The translations under genes were made by a program, and so were the position numbers. Below, piece by piece: positions 24,580 through 35,574 of a DNA stretch of 64,000 bases. The notes under the pieces are model-generated. The model saw nothing but the letters and a program-made list of their open reading frames with translations. It made no database searches and was not told where the DNA came from. How positions within the stretch are numbered: the stretch's first letter is position 1; each line of letters starts with the position of its first letter. The stretch covers positions 31,081,001 through 31,145,000 of the forward strand of contig NC_049907.1 of the NCBI RefSeq assembly GCF_001411555.2. The letters are read 5' to 3'. Source of the stretch: Juglans regia. Lineage: Eukaryota; Streptophyta; Magnoliopsida; Fagales; Juglandaceae.

Positions 24580-25790
24580 CTACATGGAGTACACTCCACG
24601 TATACTCCCTTCATACACACCACGTTACCATTATGGCATACCTACCATATGGTACATCACTCCATCACAGGGAGTACATTCCACTCGTACTCCCTTTACA
24701 TAAGCTCTATCACCACTATGGCCTACACGCCATATGGTGCATCCCCAATCATATGGAGTGCATTCCACATGCACTCCATCCATACACACCATATCACCAC
24801 TATGGCATGGCCGCCATATGGTACATCATTATATCACATGGAGTACACTCCTCGTATACTCCCTTCATACACACTACGACACATCACCCTTATGGCATCC
24901 TTGCCATATGGTGAATCACCCATCATATGGAGTACATTTCACATGTACTCCATCCATACACACCATATCACCACTATGGCATACCTGCCATATGGTGCAT
25001 CACCCGATCACATGGAGTACACTCCTCGTATACTCCCTTCATACACACTACGGCACATCACCACTATGGCATACACGCCATATGGTGTATCTTACCATCT
25101 CATGGAGTACATCCCATTTGTACTCCCCACATTTACAACACGCCACATCACCACTATGGCATACACGCCATATGGTACATCACTATCTCACATGGAGTAC
25201 ATCCCATTTGTACTCCCCACATATACAACACACCACATCACCACTATGGCATACACGCCATATGGTGCATCGCACCATCTCATGGAGTACATTCCACATG
25301 TACTCTCCACATACATACCACATCACCAATATGGCATACACGCCATATGGTGCATCGTCCACCACATAGAGTACATTCTACATGTACTCCTCTTACACGC
25401 ATTACGCCACTGAGTACACTCCACTTGTACTCATCCCGTTCCACCATACGCCAGGAGGGTATATTTTACATATACTCTCCTTGTCTCACATTACGCCACA
25501 CATAAAGTACACACAGCGTGTACTATTCCCATCCCATATGCCACATCACCATTATGGCATATCCGCCACATGGTGCATTACTTCACCACATAGAGTACAC
25601 TCCACGTGTACTCTTCACATATACTATACCCCACACAGAGTACACCCATCGTGTACTCCCTTCATACACATCACGGCATGTCACCATCATGGCGTACCCG
25701 CCATATGGTGCATCTCACCATCACACGGAGTACATTTCATTTGTACTCCCTACATATACAACACGCCACATGCACACAGAGTACACTCAG
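24580..25790. repeat. tandem array, 84-90-bp units with two dyads each
   Basis: The marker GGAGTAC recurs near 24586, 24671, 24755, 24840, 24929, 25014, 25104, 25194, 25284 and 25368, giving units of 84-90 bp, then continues less regularly to about 25790. Each unit has one dyad of the type GGAGTACA-(n)-TGTACTCC and a second around GGCATACACGCCATATGG, joined by CACATCACCACTAT. Long open frames in all three plus frames (up to 280 codons) follow from the repeat and are not genes. Confidence 0.92.
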
Positions 25791-26329
25791 TGTGCACCGT
25801 ATCCATTCCACATACACCATGCCACCATTACAGCACATATTCCCAATCACACTACACAGCACACTTCCCAATTACGCCCAACACATCACAGTACACTACA
25901 CGGCACAATGCACCTCCATCCAATACAGATATGCCCAACACTTCACTACACAGAATGCCCAACACTTCATCACAATGCCTCAACTCCACAAATACTAACA
26001 GCACAGTCCACAACCTAGTCAACTAATCAATATCTAACATAATTATGAGGGATAGAGGGTTATACCATCGACGGGATAACCCGTGCATTGCTTGCTGATC
26101 GTCGTAGCCGATGATGTCGGAAGAGTCGTACGTGGTAACTAACTCACGTACGGTGACTGTTTAGGTGTTTAGATAGCTAGGTGTGGTCTTGGAAAGGCTC
26201 GTGATAGCCTTGTGATGATGGTAAGGGGCACAACATGGCGAATCTAGCCATGTACAGTGGCGGTCAATCACACGCAGTGACTGTCCATCACGTGCAGTGA
26301 TTACCCATCACATAAAGTGATGGTTTAGA

Positions 26330-27130
26330 CCTAGGGCTTGGCTAAAGGAGGTGTGGTGAATCTCGTGGTGGCGTCGAGGTGGCGCCACGGTGGCTCACGG
26401 TGGCAGATCTGGCCATTCCATGGAGGAGAAGCCGTGGGAGAGTGAGAGAGAGTGTGCTCTCGTGGGTGGCAGATCGGGGCCAATGGAGGTTGGGTTGGCT
26501 TGGTGGCGGCCTGAGGAGGCTGGACATGGTGGTCATCAGCCATGGGTGGCGGTGCACGGTGGTGCACGGCGTGCAACCCGTGCGTGCGTGAGTGAGGAGC
26601 CGTGAGGTGGAGGAGGGGGTTTCTGGCCATGGGTCACATGGAGGAGCTTGGGGAAAGGGAGAGGAGGTCCATGGCGTTGCATGGTGGTCGTGGGTGGCCG
26701 CGTACGGCGGCGCACGGTGGGAAATGGGCTAGAGACCCATTTCGGGTACTTGCCGTGGAAGGAGGGGGAGGACTGCTTCATGGGAGTTGGCTTTGGTGGA
26801 GGATGATGGCCGGTGGGAGAGGAGCTCGCCGTGGGAGCGGTGGAGCCATTGGGCGGCGCACGGCGGCGCTACGCGCACCAAGCCCATACGGGCTGTGCAG
26901 TCCCGAAATGGAGAAAGGGAGAGCGTGAGGGGGAGAGGTCGGCATGGACGAACTCGCCGGAGGGAGAGCAAGCCGTTGGTGCCGGCGGTGTGGCCTGGCG
27001 ACGCACGGCGGCGCCGGGTTGTGCGTTGGAAGGCTTCGGCGTGGAGGAGATGCGTACCTCGTACTCCGAATGAGAAAGGGAGGAGAGAGAGAGTTACGGG
27101 GAAATGAGAGGGAAAAGAGAGGGGTCTGGG
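26330..27130 (-). other. GC-rich leader region of LTR F
   Basis: GTGG/GGCG-rich on the plus strand with overlapping open frames on both strands, none with a conserved domain. It corresponds in position and base composition to the GC-rich zones of LTR C1 (12380-13140), C2 (55860-56580) and E (43800-44430), so I read it as an untranslated leader or promoter zone. GAGAGAGAG words near 26440 and 27070 become CT tracts in the LTR's own orientation. Confidence 0.6.
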
Positions 27131-28015
27131 TATTTAACCCAGTCCTTTCGTCTGGGGGTCTACACGACGATCTAACGACGAATAATTAAAATACTGATTT
27201 GAAGATGCGTAAAACATTAACTTAATTAAAAGCACTTAGAGGAATTAAGGTAGATATTATTTTAAACTAACTTTAGTTTATAAAATAGTATTCTTCATCA
27301 TTAATAAAATGATGAAGTCTCACTTAACATATTTAAAAGGGTTAAACCATTTAATTAATAAAACTTCTCAACATAATTTAAATCCCATAATATCTTAAAT
27401 AATTGAAATCATTTTAATAATAATATTAAAATGATTTCCGGCAATTATAATATTTTTGAAGCTCTTCAATAATATTATGATTGTCGTATTTAAGATCAAA
27501 TCTTAATTCAACAATGATGGAAATACTCCTTATAAATATTTCCAGCATATTTAAAACACCGGACGTGCCCTAGAAGTCACACGATATCTTTCGAGACACG
27601 CTATCATGGTTCGACACGCATAACGTGACTCGCAGTCGGTAGTGAGAAAGGCAGATGATCACATAATCTCTGCCATTAGGGTTTGCTTACATCATCAAGA
27701 CGAAACATACGTCAGAAAGAGAGAAGCGTACGTAAGAAGAAGGAGCTGGGTATTACAGGTAGGTACTCATAGTTCATATAGGGGAGCTGTGACGAAACCA
27801 TTCGTTATGTTAATGATGGCTTTAATAACAATGAAATCTCATGTTTTCTAGAAGATGAAAAAATATTCTCCGTAAGAAAACGTGCATCAAAGTTTTTCTG
27901 GAAAAAATTGAGGAATTTGGATGGGAGAGAAATATAGATTTTTCTGCTTAGCATACATCTCATGTTTATCATTAATCATGTATATATTATCTCTGTGCAA
28001 ATTAATTGTTTAACT

Positions 28016-29566
28016 CGATAAGTGTGATTTTTATTACTCTTTTATTTATAAAAAGTGTCAGTTTTCTTCAATACTATTGATTTTATTTTATTTATTTTCT
28101 TGAATTTGAAGGAATGAGAAAATTTAATACGAAAGGAAAGCATTTGGTACAAAAGAAGAGACTACGGATCCATACCGATGAGAGGCAACAAGATCTAAAG
28201 AGAGCCGAGGACATTTAGGTAAGGAGACTCAATGGCGACAAGAGTTAGGCGATAAGCGAGATATTTTACCTCCTGGGCGACAAGACTCTGGACGGTTAGA
28301 TTGGTTGACTAGTCTAACCGATCAACTTAAAAGACCAACGTAAACGAAATAGTGGGCAACAACTAGCAAAGGGTTTGAAGGTAATTTTTTATCAAGAAAA
28401 AAAAGGAAAAAATCACAGAAGGAATCCACAAGAAGTCCAAGTTCGGAATACACTAGGAAACAACCTGGACATGCTTGAATGTTTCGATCATAACTTTATA
28501 TTCACATGTCCGATTAATGTGATTATAGATGAGTTGAAAATTTATCTTGAAGGGCTACAACGTCCTCTCTATTAATGATTTCTAAATTCTAAATCCTGGA
28601 GCGCATACAAGGCTACCAATATAAGTCCTAAAAGTTAGGCCACTTTTTAGGCAGAAATCATGAAAACATTAGTGTTTCTTTTCTACCCTATATAAACATA
28701 TCATTAGCACGAAATTAAGAAATGAGAGTCTAAGTTTTAGAGTCCAATATCCAAAGTTTATTCTTTAAATTTCTTTCAAGGAGGCGGATCTGGGGAGTAG
28801 AGGCAAGAGTAGCATGCTTTATCAACCAACTCCAAGAAGAACATTAGTTCTATTCTTTTTCTTTTCAGTTTTATTATGAACTAATTACATTTTCTAGAGC
28901 TTTGATATCGTCTAGCATTGAACATACAAGTTATATTCTAAGTTATTTTATTTTCAATATTTCCATGATTGAGTGTTTATTCTTTGTTCTTAATGCTTGC
29001 AATTTTCTAGTTAATGATTATTCGATCTATTGAATCGCAATGAGACCGAGAGGTTATTTGTGATTAGAGCTCTAGGATTAAGCATCATTAGTTGAGGTAA
29101 AGTAGAGATACTTTAAAGCAATTAGTGTGATTTTTAGAAAAAAAAAAATCAAAAAACTTAATGAGTCTCCAATTAGTTAAATTCACATAGAGATATATGG
29201 AGTTATTAATTGGAGATATTTTTAGTATTGTTCGAGATAAAATATTGAATAGTTAAAAAATTTTATCAACTTGGGATAATTGCAATTCTATAACAAGAAA
29301 GAATAAATTGTGTGGGATTCACTAGGTGAAATCAAACGCTCTAGATCTGTCTTATTATCTTTAAAAATCTAAATTTTGATTCTCTTTTCTTCAGTTTAAT
29401 TTATATAATCTATTCTTTAAATTCCAGTTTTCCAAATAGTAATTAATTTAGTAAATTTTAGTACTCAATAGCATAATTCATCTATGTGGGTTCGACATCT
29501 GTTTTCTTTAAAATATTTTACTACTTGTTACAATTATGTGTACTTACATATATTTTTAGCATAACA
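28016..29566 (+). mobile_element. solo LTR D1 (1.55 kb), TSD TAACT
   Basis: Starts CGATAAGTGT (TG decayed to CG; the family-D piece in LTR B1 keeps TG) and ends GCATAACA, with perfect TAACT duplications at 28011-28015 and 29567-29571. Removing it restores TTGTTTAACTTACTAAGATT, which aligns with B1's TTGTTTAATTTATTGAGATT. Near the end it has GTGGGTTCGACATCTG and TTTACTACTTGTTACA, wording I associate with 3' ends of LTRs of other plant Ty3/gypsy lineages. It is unlike the A/B/C/E LTRs in sequence and size. Confidence 0.9.
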
Positions 29567-29608
29567 TAACTTACTAAGATTTGAATGAATCTCACTATGG
29601 TAGTTTCA

Positions 29609-29632
29609 TTACCATTCCCCCTGGAATGGTAG
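29609..29632 (+). other. conserved stem-loop near the 3' end of LTR B2
   Basis: TTACCATTC/GAATGGTAG with loop CCCCTG, matching the stem-loops at 7165, 10661 and 34367. The outermost pair is T-G here. The alternative upstream partner TGGTA is kept (29598-29602). Confidence 0.7.
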
Positions 29633-29699
29633 AAGTTGTGTCAAGACCGGCATACGATGAACAAATCCACTCTCTAGTTGGCCGATTAGTTGTCTAAAT

Positions 29700-30455
29700 T
29701 CTTGGCTTTTCAAGAAGCGATGTCTTTGTTGTTTTATTTTCCCCTTTTAATGCGAGCATATCCTCTCACTAGTTCTAGAGTTGGTTAATCTTTTTGCTCA
29801 AGTAGTGGTTTCCCTGAAGAAGCTTATGAAGTTATGGCCGAAGTAGGCAGAGCTTTCTCTCACTTGAATTCACTGTATGGTCAGCAAATGCAACCCTTTT
29901 GAGCAACCTCTCTCCGGCACATGCTAATGCACTAGCTGCATTTGCCCCAAAAAGCTAAAATGTAGTTATCGAGTTACCATTCTTTCCCATAAGTTGTGTG
30001 CCCTAAAAGAAGATCATCATCTCAATACCAGGTATGCATCTGACTTTGGGGAAAATAATAATGGGTAGCATTAAATAAGGAAAATAGATGTCCACAAAAT
30101 TCCTGTTAGTTGGCATTTTTATACTTCACCAATGCTTACCTCTGGATTATGTCTGTGAATTTAAAGTTTTAGCGCTGGCATTGTACACTTGATTTGATAT
30201 TGCTTCAACTTGTGTTGCAAATGAAAGAAATCAATTTTCCCCCCAATTTCAGATTCAAGATGTGAAGAGTAGTAACACTGTATTAGATTAGTTATAATGT
30301 ATTATTATTTATTTTGTTCTTTGTAAATTAATATTTTGCATTGTGATGTAACAACAATATTATTTGAGAAAACCTAGGGAGTGGTCAGGGTGCTCCCCCC
30401 TCAATAAGCAACCCTCAAATGGTTGTGCGCAACATAAGCAGTTTATAATGTTTAG
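29700..30455 (+). pseudogene. exon-like fragment of unidentified host gene
   Basis: Around 29815-29955 a plus-strand reading gives PEEAYEVMAEVGRAFSHLNS, then LYGQQMQ, and after a frame change LLSNLSPAHANALAAFAPKS. The helical, non-repetitive composition and the AGGTATGC donor-like site at about 30029 suggest a decayed exon of a real gene. I do not recognise the protein. It follows the point where LTR B2 is cut off and is itself followed by solo LTR A2. The rest of the interval is AT-rich. Confidence 0.45.
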
Positions 30456-33059
30456 TCTATGTAACAGCCCGCTAGAAATTCATTGGCAGAATTTCTATTG
30501 ACTTTAGGAATCTCGTGAAAATCCCATAAGTTTTTACGAATCGACCTATTGCATAGGTTTTAGTCTGTCAACATAGTCAGTGTTATCACTCACTATGCTG
30601 CTAGAAATATGAGTTTTATTTATTTGAGGTGGTTAGAAGTGTCAGAATGCATTATGGTCTACGCCATTACACTCAGTGGATTATTTAGGATTTTATGGCA
30701 CAATATCCTATTTTCATAATTCCGGACGAAACGTCTGTTGGAAATTGTGAAATTATTTTTAGGGGCACTTCGAGGTTAAATTTCGGTAAAAGATTTTCAC
30801 TATAAGTTAATATGAATATTTAGGAATTTTTAGTACTAAGTTTATGATTCACTTTTTCGAAGTGAATAGTAACCTCGGTAAGCGCACCAATTGCAGTGTT
30901 TCGAAATCACAGTGTGGAATGTCCAAATTGGATTAGAGAAGTTTTATTTGGACACTTGGCAAGATCTTAGCCACACTTAGTGAATAATTTTAGACACTTG
31001 GCACCATAAGGAACGTTTGTTGGATTTGAAGGAATGAAGGTGTGAGATCATGTCGCTTAAGCAAAACTTTGTTTCATCTGCTCAACCAAATTGTGCCAGA
31101 TCAAAGAGGTTTTCAATCCTAGTGAAATTCTAAATGGTGGGAATCCAATCGAAAGCCCAAAAGCATGGTTGAAATCGAAACCCTAAACGGTTTCCCCAAA
31201 ACCCTAAAGTTGGCCTCTAAACATTTTCTAATCCGATTTCTAGCATTGTGTTTAATCACTTGATTAAATCACTTCCACATGCTATTAATCCTTCAAATTT
31301 GTGTTAGAACATCATTATCCAACCTTGTTAACCTTGAAAAATTGATTGGGCCAAGTGATATTGGATTTGGGCTTGATAGCAACCCAAACCCTCTTTAAAC
31401 CCCAAATTTTAGGCCCATTCGGTTTAGGCCCTTTAAGGCCCACGAATTTGGTCACCATAGGATTGCTTCATAGCTAAGTTTTGTACCCCCACTTGGCTGG
31501 CCAGATCTGTACAAGAAGAGCCTAGAAGGTTCTTGAAAGACATAGCTAAAGGGCCACCTCACTCATTCACTCTTACACTCCACCTTAAGAAAAGATCTTG
31601 GTCTGATTTTTATGAGAAGAAAAGGCCAACACTCAACCATTCCTTCAGTCCTATCACTTTACATAGCTTGTGTAAGAAGCTCTTCAGTCCACTTCCCACG
31701 AAAAAGCAACTCTCCTTTACACTTTTCCTTCATAGAACACAAAAGACACTCTCGGACAGTTTTTCGTACCTCTTTTGAATGCCTGTTTCGAAGCTTTTGT
31801 AAGTGTTTCCTCGCAACGTTTCCTTCATGAAAGTTGTTTATTTTGGAGTCTAGTTTACGTGGATATCTTATTTGTTCCATTTGGAGATCATTTTATTGGT
31901 AAAAAGTTGTTTAGACCCCAGAAAGGTCATTCTGGGCGATAAACTGGAGAGTGTGTTATATTTTGGAGTTTTTGACCAAGCTAATGAATAGATCTTGGTC
32001 CGAAATTTTTATGGAGTACTGTTAACATGTGTATATGATTATTGGTTGAGGATTTGTTGCATGATTAAAAGTTTTGGTGAAATATTTTCTTAGGTCTAGA
32101 AACTTAGAAACTGGAAGAGGAAAAACAGTTTCTGTTTTGAGAAAGTTTAAATCTTTTATGGTTTAATCTTATTCCAATGGCTTTGATATTTTTATTGGAA
32201 GATCCTAAGCATCTTATATACATGTTAGAATGTTATTTTGAAGATATTTGAAGTTAGTTTCGAACATATGAAATTTTATGGAAGGAGATATTCGGTTAGG
32301 CCAAAGTGATGATGTTCTTGGCTAAATTTATGTTTTGGTTGATGTTTACCCATGTGATCTTGAGTTTGAAGCTTGGATCTGTTTTAGGACACCTTTTTGA
32401 ACCATGTGATGTTTTGGTTTGAAGATCACTTCTTTATAAGTCATGGATCAAGAGGTTGATCAAAACAAGTTAGAAACAAAATTCTGTTTTGAACTTTGAA
32501 GAGAAACCAAAAAGTTCAAGTATGGTTTTAGTGATTTTGATGACTTTTGTTCATGATTCAAAACATGATTATTCTTAAGAATATGTTATGAGTGTAGTAG
32601 AAGAAAAAATTTTGGTTTAATCATGAGTTTGGAGATTTGAAAGAATTACAACAAAAAGCAAAGGAAATAGCCTTGTAAGTTTCGGCCATATAGAGTTTTG
32701 ATGGTTGTGTTTAGTTTTAAATTTTTCTGAATTGATATTTGAGCTTAGGACAAAATTTACATAAGGTATGTAAATTTTGGTGATTTTTGGAGTTAGGATG
32801 CAAAATCCTTAAGTTAGGGGTAAAATGGTCATTTTCCCACATGTAGAGGGTAAAATGGTAATTTTACTCTAAGTTGATATTTTTCCATATTCCTAATTGT
32901 TAGTGATTAAGTTCTAATTTTTAGAAATCACTACTTTCAGTTTCCCGTGATCGCACTTGAGTTTTGTCTCGAAGCGCGAAGATCGAGGTAAGTTAGCTTT
33001 TAACTTACTATCAATTTAATGTGTATGTGTGATAAGTAAGGGAACTAAATTGTATGTAT

Positions 33060-33490
33060 GCATGTTATCATATGTGCCATGCCAAGTCATTACATATTTA
33101 TCTGTTACACAGAATTTATTCTGTCATGAATTATTCATCTGTTACACAAGATATTCTGTCACGTATTGCTATACATTGCAAGTATGTCATGTTAAGTTAA
33201 GTATGCCATCTGTTACATGTATCTCTTGTCTTGTAATATTCATTGTCACATGTTACGCCATGTTAAGAAATGTTGTCTGTTATATGGTATGCCATGTTAC
33301 GAAATGTTGCATGTTACATGTATGACATGTTATGAAATGTTCTCTGTTACATTTATGTCTCGAAGTATGTCATGTATGTCGTCCTACGTTCATGTCACGT
33401 TATGTTACGTCAAGATTTCTGTCTTTTATGTCACGTTCATGTTACGTCACGTTACGAAATGTCATGTCTGCCAGTTAAGTCATTCATGTC
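33060..33490 (+). repeat. degenerate TGTTACATGT repeats in LTR A2
   Basis: Counterpart of 5840-6260 in A1, with the same order of variants and small indels. Open frames here resemble those in A1 only because the repeat does. Confidence 0.7.
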
Positions 33491-33686
33491 AATCACGACC
33501 CTAAGCGCTAGGATGGGGTAATATCCTAGTGGAACTCCTTTGTTCACGCTGGAGTGTCTAAATAGGTGTGAAATTCCCTGGGTTGACGAAGTACAGTCAA
33601 CAGGTTGCGAATGGGGCCTAATTAGCTGGTCACCGGAGCGCGCCAGGCACTAACGCCGATGGTGCCACACATTATGTTACGTGTGT

Positions 33687-33835
33687 CCACAGCAAGTGTG
33701 GCACAAACAGATAAGTCATGGGGCCACAACAACTGTGGAGCATGAAGTATGGGGCCACAACAACTGTGGAGCATACACTACGTGAGACACAGCAATTGTG
33801 ACACGTAGAATACGTGGGGCCACAACAACTGTGGA
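33687..33835 (+). repeat. array of five small hairpins in LTR A2
   Basis: CCACAGCAAGTGTGG, then CCACAACAACTGTGG twice (separated by AGCATGAAGTATGGGG), CACAGCAATTGTG, and CCACAACAACTGTGG. A1 has four units; the duplicated second unit is the difference. Confidence 0.85.
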
Positions 33836-34366
33836 GTACGTATTAACGCACTCACAGCTGGTATAGAAACCTGTGATGTGATGCGGTAATCGGCAGGGAC
33901 ACACGGCTCAAGGGGACCTGTGTAGCACCCATATGGTCACGTTAATGATTAAGTCTATTGAATAAGATTCCAAGTTCAAGTCATGTTTCACGTTATGTTA
34001 TGTTCAAGTTTACGTTCATGCAATCATGGTAATCCCATGAGACAAGAATATGTTCCAAGTTCATGTTACGTTATGTTCCAAGTTCACATTTATGTTATGT
34101 CATGCTCAAGTTCATGTTCATGTTATGTTTCAAGTTCATGTTATGTTTCAAGTCCATGTTATGTTTCAAGTCACGTTCATGCTAAGTTTCAGTTTCAGTT
34201 TAAGTTATGCCAGTTATGTTATGTTGTATGTCAAGTTATGCTATGATTACTTATGATTTGATTATGCATTCATGCTTTTACTGCCATGCATGCATCATTA
34301 ACCTGTGTGGAAGTTTCCTGTTAACTTGCTGAGATTTGTAATCAAATCTCACTGTGGTAGTCCCAA

Positions 34367-34389
34367 CTACCATTCCCCCCGAATGGTAG
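34367..34389 (+). other. conserved stem-loop near the 3' end of LTR A2
   Basis: CTACCATTC/GAATGGTAG with loop CCCCC, followed by ATTTTGTTACA. The alternative upstream arm TGGTAGT is also present (34355-34361). Confidence 0.75.
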
Positions 34390-34805
34390 ATTTTGTTACA
34401 GGATCTGAAGGAGAATCGGGAATCGACCAACTGGAAATGGTCGACTAAGCGACGATGCGATGTAGGTGTTAATACAGTAGTTACCTCAGATTACTACTTG
34501 TATTTGTAGAGTTCAATCTCCATCACTCTTTTGATCACAACCATATGGATTAATATTGTGATCTCAGTTGTTTAGTATGTCATTATGTATGAAGTATGTT
34601 TTAAGTATTTGGGATATTTTCGGTTTGGTGCATAGTATTGCTAAAAAGAAAAATTATCCGCTGCGAATATTGCATAATGCTAGATGCATGTTAGGAATAT
34701 TGCATCTTATATGTCATGAACGGGGGCAGGTAACCTTGTGTTGCATGTCTCGATGCTTCAAATGTCCGTCCGATCCCAAGCGGAATTTGCGGGCGTCACA
34801 GTCTA

Positions 34806-35560
34806 TACTTGCATACACCTAATCAGTGACCCATACAACCCCCTCCCTCACTCCTTCGTCTTCCATTTCATCCCAACCCAAACGAAGTCCAACACCACAC
34901 TCATCCCCAATGGTGCTCGACGCAGACGGTGGCAAGGACGAAGCTCGACCCAAACAGTGATGGAGCTCAACCCAGACGATAATCTCTCGGTATTTCTCTC
35001 TCGGTAATCTCTCTCCATCTTTGAAATTCCTCTTCTTTTTGGTGCTTTGTTGCCTTTTTTTTTTTTTTTTTTTATCTTCTTCCTATATGATGATTTGAGA
35101 TACTTGAACTTTGGATGTTGACCCAGATGGTGGACAAATATCAATTTATGTTTGGGAGATTTTTTCTATTAGGTTTTCATGAAAACAAAGTTAAAAAATA
35201 TGAGTTCTTAAATAAAATGGAAGCTTTTACAACTAATAAGCTTGTAAAATGGAAGCTTTCTCTCAGCTATAAGTTTATCTTTAGGGAGATTTTTTCTATT
35301 AGGGTTTCAACAATGTTGATGATTACTGGCTGCTGAGTATGACACCAAGTAAGGCTATGCTTGTTATGAGAGTAGCTTTGTAGTGAAATCACATTCTGCA
35401 TTGTGACCTAAAAACATGTTTCTATAAAATTATTTATTGCGATGTTAGTTTACATTTGGTTGGGTTCTCTGAGCTTCTTCTAGCCATTGATGAGTGCTCC
35501 ACTTGTAGCCAATACAACATAGAGTAACAATTAGAAAAACAAAGATAAATAAAGGAGTAC
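34806..35560. other. unassigned, leader-like then AT-rich sequence
   Basis: A pyrimidine-rich start (CCCTCCCTCACTCC), three GACG-containing short repeats at 34915-34980, CTCTCGGTA twice (34984-35006), a long T tract (35057-35077) and then AT-rich sequence. It may be the leader of a decayed gene or element; no domain seen. Confidence 0.4.
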
Positions 35561-35574
35561 AAAAAGTTTTCACA

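Larger units (their letters stand above)
21784..27757 (-). mobile_element. giant solo LTR F (5.97 kb), reverse orientation, TSD (A/G)GTAG
   Basis: On the plus strand the ends are TGTAACGCCCGTCC and GAGCTGGGTATTACA; read in reverse it runs TGTAATACCCAGCTCC ... GGACGGGCGTTACA. Flanks AGTAG (21779-21783) and GGTAG (27758-27762) agree at four of five positions, and LTR B2 reads continuously across. In reverse orientation it shows the family-C signposts: TTCGACTCATTTTAG (rc at about 22077-22091), a GTGGCCACGGGCGGAATC segment (rc near 22515-22531), and a GC-rich leader (rc at 26330-27130). A long array of dyad-containing repeats (24580-25790) accounts for much of the extra length. The open frames inside arise from the array or from GC richness. 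Confidence 0.85.
18519..29700 (+). mobile_element. LTR B2, interrupted by LTRs F and D1 and 3'-truncated
   Basis: Starts TATAACACCTCACTT (TG changed to TA) and follows LTR B1 in order: AGCCATGACCTTAG, GAGTTGGCAAAAGAGC near the start; GACCCCAAAGGCTAGGATGG at 21480; GATGTTTGCAGACAAAG at 21728; then, after insertion F, TTAATGATGGCTTTAATAAC (27811), GAATTTGGATGGGAGAGAA (27913) and, after insertion D1, the 3' stem-loop at 29609-29632. The expected GGGGGCGTCACA end is missing; sequence departs from B1 near 29700. Pre-insertion joins read smoothly at both inner insertions, which confirms them. Confidence 0.8.
30460..34800 (+). mobile_element. solo LTR A2 (4.34 kb), TSD GTCTA
   Basis: Begins TGTAACAGCCCGC and ends GCGGGCGTCACA; perfect GTCTA duplications at 30455-30459 and 34801-34805. 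It aligns with A1 over its whole length, but lacks about 175 bp near 32600 (compare 5215-5400 in A1) and has one extra hairpin unit at 33687-33835. Because its TSD differs from that of A1, the two are independent insertions and not the two ends of one element. Confidence 0.94.

Noticed and set aside
24571..25413. 280-codon open frame (and others of 166-214 codons in the remaining plus frames)
   Set aside because: All three frames stay open because of the 84-90-bp repeat; composition follows the repeat and no domain is visible.
24580..25790. CRISPR-like array of repeats and spacers
   Set aside because: Units are long, directly tandem and drifting, without unique spacers, in a plant LTR.
26330..27190. 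Cluster of 70-108-codon frames on both strands
   Set aside because: Stop-poor GC-rich leader of LTR F; frames overlap on both strands with Arg/Gly- or Pro/His-rich low-complexity translation.
3039..34800. A1 and A2 as the 5' and 3' LTRs of one giant element
   Set aside because: Each has its own, different perfect TSD (ACTAA, GTCTA) and the sequence between them consists of other elements.
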